From Bacillota bacterium (GTDB lineage Bacteria; Bacillota; Clostridia; Oscillospirales; Ruminococcaceae), in contig JAEWPV010000001.1 in assembly GCA_023460535.1 (NCBI GenBank), positions 59,273-123,272 on the forward strand: a stretch of 64,000 nt of DNA, given 5' to 3'. Positions 52,690-63,284 of this stretch are shown piece after piece (positions within the stretch are counted from its first letter, which is position 1; the number at the start of each line of letters is the position of its first letter). Under the pieces are notes generated by a model. The model made no database searches and was not told the DNA's origin. It was given only the letters and a program-made list of their open reading frames with translations. The translations under genes were made by a program, and so were the position numbers.

Positions 52690-54126
52690 ATGCAGTTAAA
52701 ATCATCAAAGGAAATCGAAAAGAATAAATACGAGCTTGAAATTGCTGTGGGAGGCGAGGAGTTTTCCGAAGCCGTAACCCGTGCATTTAAAAAGAATGCT
52801 CCTAAAATACAGGTACCCGGCTTCCGCAAGGGTAAGGCCCCCAGAAAAATGATTGAGAAGCTGTATGGCGAGCAGGTATTTTGGGAGGATGCGGTAAATG
52901 AGCTGTATCCCTCAGCATACGATGCGGCTGTGAAAGAAGTGGGTATAGAACCCGTGGATCGTGCCGAGATTGAGGTAACTTCTCTTGAAGTAACCGGTTT
53001 TACCTTTTTAGCCAAGGTTTATGTAAAACCTGAGGTGACCGTTAAGGTCTACAAAGGACTTAAGGCAGAGAAAGAAACTCCCCTCGTATCCGATGAGGAG
53101 ATTGAAGCGGAGCTGAAGCGCCACCAGGATCGCAGTGGACGAATCATCAACATTGAAGACCGCGCCGCTGCACAAGGCGACAGCACGGTTATCGATTTTG
53201 AGGGCTTTGTCGACGGGGTTCCTTTTCAAGGCGGAAAAGGAGAGGGCTATACCTTGGTTCTCGGTTCCGGACAGTTTATCCCCGGATTCGAGGAGCAGAT
53301 TGTCGGGCACAGCATCGGCGAGGAGTTTGATGTTAACGTAACCTTCCCGGAGGAGTATCATGCCGAGGAACTGAAGGGTAAGCCGGCGGTATTTAAGGTG
53401 AAGCTCAACGAGATTAGTTGCACCGAGCTGCCTGAGCTGGATGACGAGTTTGCTAAGGATGTCAGTGAGTTTGATACGCTTGCTGAGTTTAAAGAGGACA
53501 TTAAGAAGAATATTCTTGCGCAAAAAGAACATCACGCGACCGAACACGTAGAAAATGCCATCATTGACCAGATTATTGATGCGATGGAAGGCGATATTCC
53601 CGAAGTGATGTACCAAAAGCGTGTGGATGAAATGGTGCAGGATTTTGAGTATCGCTTAAAGTCTCAGGGGCTTAATTTGGATACCTATCTGCAGTATACA
53701 AACGGCTCGATGGAGTCCTTCCGCAAAACCTTTGAGGAGCAGGCTACGCGTCAGGTAAAGATTCGTCTCGCGCTTGAGAAGATTGCAGAGCTTGAGTCCC
53801 TTACCGCTTCGGAGGAGGATCTCGACGCAGAATACAAGAAGATTGCTGATGCTTATAAGCTGGAAGCAGAGCAGGTTAAGGGCTTTGTTGCAGCCCAAGA
53901 GCTTTCCAAGGATATTGTTGTGAATAAGGCAATTGACCTTGTGCGCAGCAGCGCCGAGATTACTGAGAAGCAGGCGGGTGAGCAGCCCAATAAGACAGTA
54001 AAACCAAAGAAGGCAGCTGCAAAGAAAGCTTCGAGTGATGCTGAAATCGCCGCTGAAGAGGCTCCCGCTCCTAAAAAGCCCGCCGCTAGAAAAAAGGCAC
54101 AGCCCAAAGCGAAAACCGAGGAATAA
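52690..54126 (+). CDS. tig: Trigger factor with Lys/Ala-rich C-terminal tail
   Basis: 478 aa from ATG 52690 (GAAAGGAT upstream). Ribosome-binding domain with VPGFRKGKAPRKMIEKLYG, FKBP-type PPIase domain (VIDFEGFVDGVPFQGGKGEGYTLVLGSG, FPEEYHAEELKGKPAVF), and a helical C-domain. The final 45 or so residues form a low-complexity K/A/P/E tail (KKAAAKKASSDAEIAAEEAPAPKKPAARKKAQPKAK) beyond the normal family end of about 430. Nascent-chain chaperone. Precedes clpP-clpX-lon, the usual proteostasis order. Confidence 0.96.
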   Translation: MQLKSSKEIEKNKYELEIAVGGEEFSEAVTRAFKKNAPKIQVPGFRKGKAPRKMIEKLYGEQVFWEDAVNELYPSAYDAAVKEVGIEPVDRAEIEVTSLEVTGFTFLAKVYVKPEVTVKVYKGLKAEKETPLVSDEEIEAELKRHQDRSGRIINIEDRAAAQGDSTVIDFEGFVDGVPFQGGKGEGYTLVLGSGQFIPGFEEQIVGHSIGEEFDVNVTFPEEYHAEELKGKPAVFKVKLNEISCTELPELDDEFAKDVSEFDTLAEFKEDIKKNILAQKEHHATEHVENAIIDQIIDAMEGDIPEVMYQKRVDEMVQDFEYRLKSQGLNLDTYLQYTNGSMESFRKTFEEQATRQVKIRLALEKIAELESLTASEEDLDAEYKKIADAYKLEAEQVKGFVAAQELSKDIVVNKAIDLVRSSAEITEKQAGEQPNKTVKPKKAAAKKASSDAEIAAEEAPAPKKPAARKKAQPKAKTEE

Positions 54127-54221
54127 ATCAACTTGAGTTTACCCATATAAACACACCAATTCAGCGCTGTTTCCCGTGTTATAGTAGGCTGCAGCGCATT
54201 TGAAAGGCAGGAGAAAACGAT

Positions 54222-54803
54222 ATGAGCTTAGTACCAATGGTAATAGAACAAACCAATCGAGGAGAACGTTCCTATGATATCTTCTCTAGATTGCTTAACG
54301 ACCGCATTGTAATGCTATCAGAAGAGGTTAACGACGTAACGGCAAGTCTTGTGGTTGCGCAGTTGCTCTACCTTGAAGGTCAGGACCCTGATAAGGATAT
54401 TCATCTTTACATCAACAGCCCGGGAGGTTCTGTAACCTCTGGTATGGCGATATATGATACGATGCAATACATCAAGTGTGATGTATCTACCATTTGTGTC
54501 GGTATGGCCGCGTCGATGGGTGCATTTTTACTGTCCTCAGGCGCTAAGGGTAAGCGTTTTGCTCTGCCAAACAGCGAAATTATGATTCACCAGCCGTCCA
54601 GCGGGTTCCGCGGACAGGTTACCGACATAAAGATTCACGCCGACCGTCTGATTGCCATCAAGGCAAAGCTGAATCAACTGCTCAGCGAGCAGACCGGGCA
54701 GCCGCTTGATGTAATTGTTCGTGACACAGAGCGCGACAACTTTATGACTGCCGAAGAGGCTATGAAATACGGACTGGTCGATAAAGTTATTACCTCAAGA
54801 TAG
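54222..54803 (+). CDS. clpP: ATP-dependent Clp protease proteolytic subunit
   Basis: 193 aa, ATG with AAAGGCAGGAG upstream. Catalytic triad Ser98 (GMAASMGAF), His123 (IMIHQPSSG) and Asp172 (DTERDNF). The N-terminal [24 protein letters not shown] is typical. Tetradecameric peptidase that pairs with ClpX, encoded next. Lies between tig and clpX; no CtsR-type heptad repeat is visible upstream. Confidence 0.98.
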   Translation: MSLVPMVIEQTNRGERSYDIFSRLLNDRIVMLSEEVNDVTASLVVAQLLYLEGQDPDKDIHLYINSPGGSVTSGMAIYDTMQYIKCDVSTICVGMAASMGAFLLSSGAKGKRFALPNSEIMIHQPSSGFRGQVTDIKIHADRLIAIKAKLNQLLSEQTGQPLDVIVRDTERDNFMTAEEAMKYGLVDKVITSR

Positions 54804-54815
54804 TAAAACAATAAA

Positions 54816-54848
54816 GCAAAAGCAAAGTCGAACAGGCTTTGCTTTTGC
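54816..54848 (+). terminator. Hairpin after clpP
   Basis: GCAAAAGCAAAG (54816-54827) pairs perfectly with CTTTGCTTTTGC (54837-54848). The T content is inside the right arm and not after it; a second tiny stem followed by TTTTTTT (54853-54871) might help. Partial terminator or RNA stabiliser between clpP and clpX. Confidence 0.55.
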
Positions 54849-54948
54849 ATTACAGTCCCGTCTGTTTTTTTCAGGCGTATGTAAGCTGCGTGGCTGCAAG
54901 GTACAGACTGATGTATGCACTCGCGGCGGAATGAGATGAGGGTTCAAT

Positions 54949-56262
54949 ATGGGCAAGGATGAAAGCAAATCCATAAGATGTTCTTTCTGCGGGAAACAGC
55001 AAAATGAGGTAGACCGTATTATTGCTGGTTCCGGTGTATATATTTGCAACGAATGTGTCGAGCTTTGTCAAAGCATCCTTACCGACAGTTCGCCGCTTTC
55101 CAGTTCACGTTCCAACAAGCAAAAAAACGACAGCAGTATTACGGTGCCTACTCCACAAGAGATGAAGCGTTTTCTGGATGAGTACGTAATCGGTCAGGAC
55201 AAGGCTAAAATAACCCTTTCGGTTGCGGTCTATAACCACTACAAACGCATCTTTTACCATGGCACCAATGATGTTGAGCTGCAAAAAAGCAATGTGTTGT
55301 TGCTTGGTCCTACCGGAGTAGGAAAGACAATGCTGGCACAGACGCTGGCGAAGATTCTCGATGTCCCGTTTGCCATTGCCGATGCCACAACGTTAACCGA
55401 GGCCGGCTACGTTGGTGAGGACGTAGAGAACATTCTGCTGCGGCTGATTCAGGCGGCAGACTATGATATAGAGAAGGCCGAGCGCGGGATTATCTACATT
55501 GATGAAATTGATAAGATTACCAGAAAATCCGAAAACACCTCCATTACCCGCGACGTTAGCGGCGAGGGGGTTCAGCAGGCGTTACTGAAGATTTTGGAGG
55601 GAACACTCTCTAATGTTCCTCCCCAGGGCGGCAGAAAGCATCCACAGCAGGAGTTTATTCAGATTAACACCGCAAATATCCTGTTTATCTGCGGCGGTGC
55701 CTTTGACGGTATTGATAAGCTGATAGAAAAGCGGGTTGGCGTAAGCTCTCTTGGCTTTGGCGCTCAGCTAAAAGAAAAGCGTGAGGTTGCCACAGAAAAG
55801 CTGATGCAGCAGGTAACCCCTCACGACCTAGTAAAATACGGGCTGATTCCCGAACTGGTCGGTCGTCTGCCTGTAATAACTGTATTGGAAAATCTTGATG
55901 AAGATATGCTGATTACCATCCTGCGTGAGCCAAAGAATGCGCTGATTAAGCAGTACGTCAAGCTGTTTGAGATGGATGGCGTTAAGCTGGAGTTTGAAGA
56001 CGACGCGCTCAGAGCGATAGCGCACCGCACCATTGAGCTTAAAACCGGCGCACGCGGATTGCGTTCTATCATTGAAAATGCGCTTTCGGATGTGATGTTC
56101 CAGGTGCCCAGTGATGTAACGATTGAGACCGTCAGTATAACGAAAAAGAGCATTTTAGGCGAGGAACCTCCCCAATATATTCGTAACCCGGATAAGCGTG
56201 CCACCAGTGTGATGCTTGCATCTAAGCGCCCCAAAACACCGAGAAAAAGCTCGGTAAGTTAG
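54949..56262 (+). CDS. clpX: ClpX unfoldase, ATP-binding subunit
   Basis: 437 aa. N-terminal zinc-binding domain with Cys11, Cys14, Cys33, Cys36 (CSFC ... CNEC), AAA+ module with Walker A GPTGVGKT (about 118-126), Walker [11 protein letters not shown], the GYVGEDVE pore loop, and IGF-type loop region for ClpP docking (here [11 protein letters not shown]). [18 protein letters not shown] is the sensor-2/C-domain. Delivers proteins to ClpP. Followed by its own terminator. Confidence 0.98.
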   Translation: MGKDESKSIRCSFCGKQQNEVDRIIAGSGVYICNECVELCQSILTDSSPLSSSRSNKQKNDSSITVPTPQEMKRFLDEYVIGQDKAKITLSVAVYNHYKRIFYHGTNDVELQKSNVLLLGPTGVGKTMLAQTLAKILDVPFAIADATTLTEAGYVGEDVENILLRLIQAADYDIEKAERGIIYIDEIDKITRKSENTSITRDVSGEGVQQALLKILEGTLSNVPPQGGRKHPQQEFIQINTANILFICGGAFDGIDKLIEKRVGVSSLGFGAQLKEKREVATEKLMQQVTPHDLVKYGLIPELVGRLPVITVLENLDEDMLITILREPKNALIKQYVKLFEMDGVKLEFEDDALRAIAHRTIELKTGARGLRSIIENALSDVMFQVPSDVTIETVSITKKSILGEEPPQYIRNPDKRATSVMLASKRPKTPRKSSVS

Positions 56263-56283
56263 AAGATAATGCATAAAGATGAT

Positions 56284-56325
56284 TGTAAAGTCGACATCGA
56301 TATGGTGTTGGCTTTACATTTTATT
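56284..56325 (+). terminator. Terminator after clpX
   Basis: TGTAAAG (56284-56290) pairs with CTTTACA (56312-56318), and the stem continues inward to about 15 bp with several G-U pairs; followed by TTTTATT. Confidence 0.75.
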
Positions 56326-56426
56326 GAAGCCCCCCTTGATTAACGGTATGTTTGCTTCCGCATATAAACAGTAACCTTGGTGTGAAGTGTTAATAATATT
56401 GAAAAGAATTGTTGTCATAAAATTTG

Positions 56427-56455
56427 TTGAACTGATGGGTGTTTTCTAATATAAT
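56427..56455 (+). promoter_or_regulatory. Promoter of lon
   Basis: TTGAAC (56427-56432), 17-nt spacer, TATAAT (56450-56455), about 110 bp upstream of lon, in the 301-bp gap between clpX and lon. No CIRCE or CtsR-type repeat was found here. Confidence 0.7.
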
Positions 56456-56563
56456 GGGGTAAGAAGTGCTCGTTTTAATCAGTGTTATTTCGTGATACGG
56501 ATTGATTGACGATGCCATTGTATTAGATAAAATGCTTTTGCCGGTAAATTGGAGGGAACCTTA

Positions 56564-59011
56564 ATGGATCAACAAACTGCTCAGGTAAAAACGGCTAGGC
56601 TCCCCATGCTGGCGTTAAGAGGTTTGGTAGTATATCCGAATATGGTTTTACATTTTGATGTAGGCAGAAAAAAGTCGGTGCTTGCCTTAAATGAAGCGAT
56701 GGGCAATAATCAGCTTGTTTTTTTGGTTACACAAAAGGATATTCGTGAAGATGAGCCGAAGGACTACGACCTGTATTCTGTGGGTGTTGTTGCCGAGGTG
56801 CGGCAGATACTTAAGATGCCTGGCGACAGCCTGCGCGTCTTGGTCGAAGGGCTTTATCGAGCGAAGCTGGTAGATATATTACAGGAAGACCCCTTTATGT
56901 CCGCTATGGTAGAGGAGTTACCACTCAAAGCAATTCGTACAAAAACGCAGAAAGATACCGCGGAGGCGCTGATGCGCACCGTGAAGGATCTTTTTGAGGA
57001 GTACTCGTATCTTACCCCTCAGATGCCAAAGGATTATATGCTCAACGTTATGGCAAGTGAGGATCCCGTTTACCTTTGCGAGTACATAGCGGGCAACCTG
57101 ATGCTCAAAACTGGTGACAAGCAGCGTATTTTAGAAGAGAGCTCTCCCATTCGTCGCCTAGAGCTGCTGGTTCAGATTCTTGAGGATGAAAACAGTGTAC
57201 TTACTATCGAGAAGGATCTATATGACAAGGTTAAGCAGCAGGTAGATAAAAATCAGCGTGAGTACTTTTTGCGTGAGCAGATGAAGGTTATCTCCAGTGA
57301 GCTTGGGGATGGCGACAGTGTGCAGGAAGAGGCGATGGAGTATTTTGATCGCATCGAGCGGTTAAACCTGCCCAAAGAAGCCTCTGAAAAACTGACCAAA
57401 GAAGCGGAGCGTCTGTTCAAGATGCCATATAACTCGCAGGAAGCGAGCGTAATCCGCAATTATCTTGATACCTGCTTAGATCTGCCTTGGAACAAAGAAA
57501 CCAAAGATAAGATTGATATAGCTAAGGCAAAGCGCATCCTTGACCGCGACCATTACGGCCTTGTGAAGGTGAAGGAGCGCATATTGGAACTGCTTGCGGT
57601 GCGTAAGCTTGCACCGGATATTACAGGCCAGATAATCTGTCTTGTAGGTCCTCCGGGTGTGGGTAAAACCTCAATTGCTCGTTCTGTGGCGGCGGCTCTT
57701 GGCAAAAAGTACGCGCGCATTTCGCTCGGCGGCGTCAGGGACGAGTCGGATATCAGAGGACACCGAAAGACCTATGTGGGTGCGATGCCCGGGCGTATTA
57801 TCGACGCCCTAAGCCGTGCCGGCAGCAAAAACGCGTTGATCCTGCTGGATGAGGTGGATAAACTCAGCCACGATTTCAGAGGAGATCCGGCTTCTGCACT
57901 GCTGGAGGTGCTCGACTCCGAGCAAAACAAGGCATTTCGCGACCATTACATAGAGCTTGCGTTTGATATCAGCAATATTCTATTTATCACTACTGCAAAT
58001 GATAAAAGTGAAATCCCGGCACCGCTGCTTGACCGAATGGAGGTCATTGAGCTTTCAAGCTATACGCGGGAGGAGAAATTCCATATCGCGCGCAAGCATC
58101 TTGCGCCAAAGCAGGTTAAGCGAAATGGGTTATCTGCAAAGAATCTAAAGATTATGGATAGCGCGTTGTACGCGATTATTGATTATTATACCCGCGAGGC
58201 TGGCGTGCGAAAGCTCGAGCGCACGGTTTCCTCGCTGTGCAGAAAAGCTGCCAAGCTGATTGTAGAAGGCTCCGAGACCAAGGTGACCATTTCGGACGCG
58301 AATATCGGCGAGTTTTTGGGAGCGCGTAAGTTCCGCCCTGATGACATATTGAAAAAGAACGAGATTGGCGTAGTCACCGGACTTGCATGGACGAGTGTGG
58401 GCGGCGAGATTATGATGATCGAGGTTAACGTTGTAAAGGGTACGGGTAAAATTCAGCTCACCGGTTCGCTTGGCGATGTGATGAAAGAATCGGCAAATAT
58501 CGCGGTCAGCTACATCCGCAGCAAGGCAGATAAGCTTAAGATTGATGAGGATTTCTATAAAGATCGCGATATTCACATTCACGCACCGGAAGGTGCCGTT
58601 CCTAAGGATGGTCCGTCTGCGGGCGTTACGATGGTAACGGCGTTGGTTTCGGCTCTGACCAATATTCCTGTTAAACGTGAGGTGGCTATGACAGGAGAGA
58701 TTACCCTTCGCGGTCGCGTATTACCCATCGGCGGCTTAAAGGAAAAGACAATGGCCGCCTACCGTGCCGGTGTAAAGACTGTAGTAATTCCTGAGGACAA
58801 CCGAGCCGATTTGGAAGAGATAGACGAAACGGTGAAGCAGGCACTCAGTTTTGTGTTTGCCGAGGATGTTGATACTGTACTCAAAACTGCGCTGTTATTT
58901 TGCACTGATGAATGTGCAGATACCCGAATAAAGGACCCAGTGGTCCCGAACGGCGTTGAGCTGAGCAAAAAGATTTCGGGTGGCATAGACCCTACGATTA
59001 TTCCGCAATAG
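56564..59011 (+). CDS. lon: ATP-dependent protease Lon
   Basis: 815 aa from ATG 56564 (GGAGGGAA upstream). LonA type: N-terminal substrate domain ([23 protein letters not shown]), coiled linker, AAA+ with Walker A GPPGVGKT (362-369) and [11 protein letters not shown], and the serine protease domain with [18 protein letters not shown] (Ser685) and the dyad Lys in [14 protein letters not shown]. Degrades damaged and regulatory proteins. C-terminal ICGGIDP-like extension is ordinary. Confidence 0.98.
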   Translation: MDQQTAQVKTARLPMLALRGLVVYPNMVLHFDVGRKKSVLALNEAMGNNQLVFLVTQKDIREDEPKDYDLYSVGVVAEVRQILKMPGDSLRVLVEGLYRAKLVDILQEDPFMSAMVEELPLKAIRTKTQKDTAEALMRTVKDLFEEYSYLTPQMPKDYMLNVMASEDPVYLCEYIAGNLMLKTGDKQRILEESSPIRRLELLVQILEDENSVLTIEKDLYDKVKQQVDKNQREYFLREQMKVISSELGDGDSVQEEAMEYFDRIERLNLPKEASEKLTKEAERLFKMPYNSQEASVIRNYLDTCLDLPWNKETKDKIDIAKAKRILDRDHYGLVKVKERILELLAVRKLAPDITGQIICLVGPPGVGKTSIARSVAAALGKKYARISLGGVRDESDIRGHRKTYVGAMPGRIIDALSRAGSKNALILLDEVDKLSHDFRGDPASALLEVLDSEQNKAFRDHYIELAFDISNILFITTANDKSEIPAPLLDRMEVIELSSYTREEKFHIARKHLAPKQVKRNGLSAKNLKIMDSALYAIIDYYTREAGVRKLERTVSSLCRKAAKLIVEGSETKVTISDANIGEFLGARKFRPDDILKKNEIGVVTGLAWTSVGGEIMMIEVNVVKGTGKIQLTGSLGDVMKESANIAVSYIRSKADKLKIDEDFYKDRDIHIHAPEGAVPKDGPSAGVTMVTALVSALTNIPVKREVAMTGEITLRGRVLPIGGLKEKTMAAYRAGVKTVVIPEDNRADLEEIDETVKQALSFVFAEDVDTVLKTALLFCTDECADTRIKDPVVPNGVELSKKISGGIDPTIIPQ

Positions 59012-59043
59012 TCATTTTTGGTGTTAATTGAACGACACGATTG

Positions 59044-59072
59044 GCAGTCACGTTTATGACGTGACTGCTGTG
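59044..59072 (+). terminator. Hairpin after lon
   Basis: GCAGTCACGT (59044-59053) pairs perfectly with ACGTGACTGC (59059-59068), followed by TGTGTTGT. A likely weak terminator. Confidence 0.6.
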
Positions 59073-59153
59073 TTGTATAAAGGATATACTATAAAAATGT
59101 ACCTAGCTTGATTATCCCATAAAGATGATAAACGAAAGAGAGTGAGAGGGAAG

Positions 59154-59753
59154 ATGAATTTTAACAACGCGGTATTTGAGGCATCCTATGGGCTTTCCTC
59201 CCAGTTGCCTGCGGATGTCGGCATGGAGGTTGCATTTTCCGGGCGTTCCAATGTTGGCAAGTCCTCATTAATCAACAAACTGTTAAACAGAAAATCACTG
59301 GCCAGAGTAAGCTCTATGCCGGGAAAAACTGCTACCATTAACTTTTATAAGCTTGCCGAGGATGTGCGGTTGGTTGACCTGCCGGGATACGGGTATGCAA
59401 AGGTTTCCAAGTCCGAGAAGCGCCGCTGGCAGGAGTTGATTGGCGCATATTATTCGCAAGGCAGAAACTTAGCGCTAGTTTTTCAACTGCTCGATATGCG
59501 CCATCCACCCTCAGCGGATGACCAGAGTATGCTTGCTACGCTTGTAGAACAGGAGATCCCGTTTGTTATTGTGCTTACGAAGTGCGACAAGCTGTCTGCA
59601 ACGCAGCGCAAAGAGCGGATGGCGGGCTTTTTAACAGAGATACCCTATGCCGACGAGATTACGATGATTCCGTTTTCGTCCATGACCGGGGAGGGTGCTC
59701 AGGAGATAAGAAAGATTATTGAGGAAGTAACCGAGCCGGAGGAGACGGAATAG
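59154..59753 (+). CDS. engB: Ribosome biogenesis GTPase EngB/YsxC
   Basis: 199 aa from ATG 59154; GTG 59142 is an alternative, as the Shine-Dalgarno region is ambiguous. Small GTPase: MNFNNAVFEASYGLSSQLP, G1 [36 protein letters not shown] (with G2), G3 DLPGYGYAKVSK, G4 TKCDKL. Needed for 50S subunit assembly. Its position after lon is conserved in Firmicutes. Confidence 0.97.
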   Translation: MNFNNAVFEASYGLSSQLPADVGMEVAFSGRSNVGKSSLINKLLNRKSLARVSSMPGKTATINFYKLAEDVRLVDLPGYGYAKVSKSEKRRWQELIGAYYSQGRNLALVFQLLDMRHPPSADDQSMLATLVEQEIPFVIVLTKCDKLSATQRKERMAGFLTEIPYADEITMIPFSSMTGEGAQEIRKIIEEVTEPEETE

Positions 59754-59802
59754 AATAATACGATAACCTGCCTGCACCGGAGGTGCATAGGAGGGATAGC
59801 GT

Positions 59803-61095
59803 ATGTTTTGCCCCAAACCTTCGCATAAGCAAGATGGTCACATGATATTTGGCGGTGTTGACTGTACCGACCTGTGCGCACAATATGGTACACCGCTGTA
59901 TGTATTGGATGAGGTAGCAATTAAACGAAGATGCCGGGAATTTGTACGCACGATGAATGATTGCTTTGATGACGGAAGGGTTGCGTATGCCTGTAAGGCA
60001 TTTTGCTGCAAGGAAATCTGTCGCATCGCGAACTGTGAAGGACTATACCTTGACATCGTGTCTAGTGGGGAGTTGCATACCGCACTTGCGGCAGACTTTC
60101 CGCCTAACCGCATGATCTTACATGGATACAACAAGCCGGTAGATACCCTGTCTGAAGCATTGAAGTATGGCGTTGGCAGAATTGTGGTTGACTCGTTTGA
60201 GGAACTAAGTCTGATTCATCAGCTTGCCGCAGCAAAACAGACCAAGGCGGATATTCTGCTTCGCATCACACCCGGTGTTCATGCCGATACCCATCAAGCG
60301 ATTCTGACCGGATCGGAGGATTCGAAATTTGGCTTCTCCTTATCCTGCGGGGATGCGCAACGGGCGGTTGAGTCAGCGCTGAATGATCCTTTTCTCAATC
60401 TGCATGGCTTGCACTGCCACATCGGTTCACAAATATCGGATGTGCTTCCATTTGAGCTTGCTGCACGGCGCATGTCGGATTTTTTTCATGAGGTCTACCT
60501 TGAGTCGGGAGCAGTCCTCCACGAGTTAAACATGGGGGGAGGCTACGCGATTGCTTATAGTGAAGATGATATGGTTCCCCAGCCAGAGGACTATATAAGG
60601 CGCATAACAGTGGTGATTCGCGATCGTTGCAAGATTAACGGGCAAGAAATACCGTCCATAACAATAGAACCGGGACGCTCCGTTATCGGGCCATGCGGAA
60701 TAACGTTATATACAGCAGGCTGTATTAAAAATATGGCTAACGGAAGAATCTATGTGGCCGTGGATGGCGGAATGACCGATAACCCGCGTTATGCGTTGTA
60801 CCGTGCCCGATATACAGCAGAGGTTGCAACTCGCATGAATGAACCTAAAGATCAGGTCGTTACATTGTCCGGACGGTGCTGCGAAAGCGGCGATCTGCTT
60901 GGGGAGAGAATGCCCTTGCAGCAGTTTTCTACAGGCGATATCATTGCTGTGCTATGCACCGGTGCATATAACTTTTCCATGGCCTCCTCTTACAATCGCT
61001 TACCGCGTCCCGCCGTAGTCATGGTAAAGGACGGACAAACACGTTTGGTTGTGGCAAAGCAACGGATAGAAGATATCCTCTGCGGCGACATTTAA
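59803..61095 (+). CDS. lysA: Diaminopimelate decarboxylase
   Basis: 430 aa, ATG with GGAGGGAT upstream. Fold type III PLP enzyme: AYACKAFCCKEICR with PLP Lys65, LDIVSSGELHTAL, LHGLHCHIGSQI, LNMGGGYAIAY, EPGRSVIGPCG, and CESGDLLGERM with the catalytic Cys-Glu, GAYNFSMASSYN. Last step of lysine synthesis, converting meso-DAP to lysine. Complements the DAP-type cell wall expected here. No lysine riboswitch seen in the 50-nt gap after engB. Confidence 0.96.
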   Translation: MFCPKPSHKQDGHMIFGGVDCTDLCAQYGTPLYVLDEVAIKRRCREFVRTMNDCFDDGRVAYACKAFCCKEICRIANCEGLYLDIVSSGELHTALAADFPPNRMILHGYNKPVDTLSEALKYGVGRIVVDSFEELSLIHQLAAAKQTKADILLRITPGVHADTHQAILTGSEDSKFGFSLSCGDAQRAVESALNDPFLNLHGLHCHIGSQISDVLPFELAARRMSDFFHEVYLESGAVLHELNMGGGYAIAYSEDDMVPQPEDYIRRITVVIRDRCKINGQEIPSITIEPGRSVIGPCGITLYTAGCIKNMANGRIYVAVDGGMTDNPRYALYRARYTAEVATRMNEPKDQVVTLSGRCCESGDLLGERMPLQQFSTGDIIAVLCTGAYNFSMASSYNRLPRPAVVMVKDGQTRLVVAKQRIEDILCGDI

Positions 61096-61270
61096 CCGTG
61101 TTCCAATACGCTTACGGATAGCCCGCTTATCCAGTATTTACTTTCACAATTCAGTGTGTTACTATTAGTAGCAATAGGACATGCCTGAGGAATCGATACA
61201 AGGGCAAAATCAATATACTTAACACAATGATTCTACGCGTTTTGTGTAGAACGGAAAGGCTTGATTGTAA

Positions 61271-61567
61271 ATGAATAACAAGCTGCAAGACCCAAATATT
61301 GAATATCTGTTTAAGGCAATATTAAAACTGGAATCCCTTGACGAATGTTATAGCTTTTTTGAGGATTTGTGCACCGTTCCGGAGTTAAAAGCGCTGTCCC
61401 AGCGCATTCAGGTCGCCAAGATGCTTAGTGAAAAGCATGTTTACAGCGACATTGTAAACGCAACAGGCGCTAGCACCGCAACAATCAGCAGGGTTAACCG
61501 TTCCCTGAACTATGGGTGCGACGGCTACAGCATTGTGTTTAAAAGACTGGAACAGGAAGAAAAATGA
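61271..61567 (+). CDS. YerC/YecD-type TrpR-like regulator
   Basis: 98 aa, ATG with GGAAAGG upstream. TrpR/YerC-YecD family: LFKAILKLESLDECYSFFEDLCTVPELKALSQRIQVAKML, then the helix-turn-helix YSDIVNATGASTATISRVNRSLNYG. The family is common in Firmicutes; the effector and target genes are not known. Overlaps the methyltransferase gene by 4 nt (ATGA). About 175 bp upstream carry no recognised element. Confidence 0.92.
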   Translation: MNNKLQDPNIEYLFKAILKLESLDECYSFFEDLCTVPELKALSQRIQVAKMLSEKHVYSDIVNATGASTATISRVNRSLNYGCDGYSIVFKRLEQEEK

Positions 61568-62313
61568 GCGGTTATCACATCTTTGCGAAATATTATGACC
61601 AACTGACTCAAAATGTAGATTACGAAAAACGCGCGGATTACTTTGATTTGCTGATGAAACGACATGGTAACGGCAACAAGCTGCTGCTTGATCTTGCATG
61701 CGGAACAGGAAGCCTGTCTATCCAGCTTGCGCAACGCGGCTACGATGTAATTGGCGTGGACGGCTCTTATGAAATGCTGAGCCGCGCGATAGAAAAAACG
61801 CCCGAACAGTTGGGTGTGCAATATTTGTGCCAACAGATGCAGCATATTGACATGTACGGCACGATAGACGCTTGCATCTGTGCGCTGGATAGCGTAAACC
61901 ATATTACGTCAGAAAAAACACTCTTGCGCTGTTTTGAACGGGTTGCGTTGTTTTTGGACCCCGCCGGTGTGTTCATTTTTGATGCAAATACGCAGTATAA
62001 GCACGAGCAGGTATTGGCCGATAACGCCTTTGTGTATGACTGCGATGATGTTTACTGCGTATGGCAAAATGCCTATCAAAAATCAAGCCGCACAACAACG
62101 ATACGGCTTGATTTTTTTGAGCGCCTGCAAACCGGGGAATATTACCGAAGCACCGAGCAGTTTAGTGAGCGTGCGTATACGTTAACAGAATTAACAGACC
62201 TGCTTTTACTGGCTAATCTGCATGTTGTGGCATGTTATGGTGACGACACACTGAACTCGATAGAGGAAAACACACAGCGCATGATAATTGTAGCGAAGAG
62301 GTCAAACGGTTAA
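61564..62313 (+). CDS. Class I SAM-dependent methyltransferase
   Basis: 249 aa, start overlapping the previous stop (ATGA). Motif I LLDLACGTGSLSIQLAQRG (about 39-57), motif II VIGVDGSYEML, motif III/IV region DACICALDSVNHI. C-terminal part has VFIFDANTQYK and EQFSERAYTLTELTDLLLLAN. Cyclic-type (Methyltransf_25) family with unknown substrate. Coupled to the YerC-like regulator, and lies upstream of hslO. Cofactor site is intact. Confidence 0.9.
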   Translation: MSGYHIFAKYYDQLTQNVDYEKRADYFDLLMKRHGNGNKLLLDLACGTGSLSIQLAQRGYDVIGVDGSYEMLSRAIEKTPEQLGVQYLCQQMQHIDMYGTIDACICALDSVNHITSEKTLLRCFERVALFLDPAGVFIFDANTQYKHEQVLADNAFVYDCDDVYCVWQNAYQKSSRTTTIRLDFFERLQTGEYYRSTEQFSERAYTLTELTDLLLLANLHVVACYGDDTLNSIEENTQRMIIVAKRSNG

Positions 62314-62356
62314 CCTGTTATAGACGGTTCCGTTTAACCGGAAAGGGATTATTGAT

Positions 62357-63235
62357 ATGGCAAGACTGGTTCGCGCGATCTCTGCCGATGGCAGTGCGGT
62401 CGCGTATGCAATAGACAGCACGGATATTGTTTCGTGTGCGGAGCAAATTCACTCGGCGTCGGCCGTCGTAACGGCTGCACTCGGCAGACTGCTGACCGCC
62501 GCCGCTATGATGGGTTCGATGCTGAAAGGGGAGGACAGTTCACTTACCCTGCGTTTGGCGGGTGACGGTCCTGCCGGTTCGATCATTGCTGTTTCGGATA
62601 GTCAGGGCAACGTGCGGGGATACGTGGGTAACGCGATTGTTGAACTGCCCTTGAATGAAAAGGGAAAGCTGGATGTTGCAGGGGCAGTGGGGAAAAACGG
62701 CACGCTTTATGTAATAAAGGATTTGGGACTCAAAGAGCCTTATGTCGGCCAGGTTCCGATTATCTCGGGCGAAATTGCCGAGGACATTACCGGTTATTAC
62801 GCCGCCAGCGAGCAGACACCGACGGTATGCGCTTTGGGGGTACTTGTAAATCCCGATTTGACGGTAAGAGCTGCGGGAGGCTTTATTATTCAGCTGCTGC
62901 CGGGCGCGGATGAAAGCTGCATCACCACGCTGGAACACAATCTAAGTGAGCTTGATTCGGTAACAAATATGCTGGTTCAAGGCGTCACATTAGAGGATAT
63001 TTGTCATCGCGTCTTAAACGGGCTTGAACCCGAGATTTTGGACGAGACCACACTCGAATATCGCTGTAAGTGCAGCAAAGAACGGTATGAAAAGGCTCTT
63101 GCCGCAATAGGCATACAAGAGCTTACCGAGATGATTGAACAGGATAAGCAGGCCGAAGTCGTCTGCCATTTTTGCAACAAGAAGTATCATTTTAGCGAGA
63201 TTGAGCTCAAGAGTATTCTTGCGTCAGGGCAATAG
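62357..63235 (+). CDS. hslO: Redox-regulated chaperone Hsp33
   Basis: 292 aa, ATG with GGAAAGGGA upstream. N-terminal chaperone domain (MARLVRAISADGSAVAYAIDST, RLLTAAAMMGSMLKGEDSSLTLRLAGDGPAG, VRGYVGN) and a C-terminal Zn switch with Cys237 and Cys239 (CKC) plus Cys270 and Cys273 (CHFC). All four Cys are present, so the oxidation-sensing switch should work. Useful to an anaerobe exposed to oxygen or bleach. Confidence 0.97.
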   Translation: MARLVRAISADGSAVAYAIDSTDIVSCAEQIHSASAVVTAALGRLLTAAAMMGSMLKGEDSSLTLRLAGDGPAGSIIAVSDSQGNVRGYVGNAIVELPLNEKGKLDVAGAVGKNGTLYVIKDLGLKEPYVGQVPIISGEIAEDITGYYAASEQTPTVCALGVLVNPDLTVRAAGGFIIQLLPGADESCITTLEHNLSELDSVTNMLVQGVTLEDICHRVLNGLEPEILDETTLEYRCKCSKERYEKALAAIGIQELTEMIEQDKQAEVVCHFCNKKYHFSEIELKSILASGQ

Positions 63236-63240
63236 AGCAA

Positions 63241-63279
63241 TAAATAAAAAGCAACGGGGCATTATATAGTCCCGTTGCG
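63241..63279 (-). terminator. Terminator of the arsR gene
   Basis: GCAACGGG (63251-63258) pairs with CCCGTTGC (63271-63278); on minus it is followed by TTTTTATTTA. Lies between convergent hslO and arsR and may serve both. Confidence 0.8.
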
Positions 63280-63284
63280 AAATA

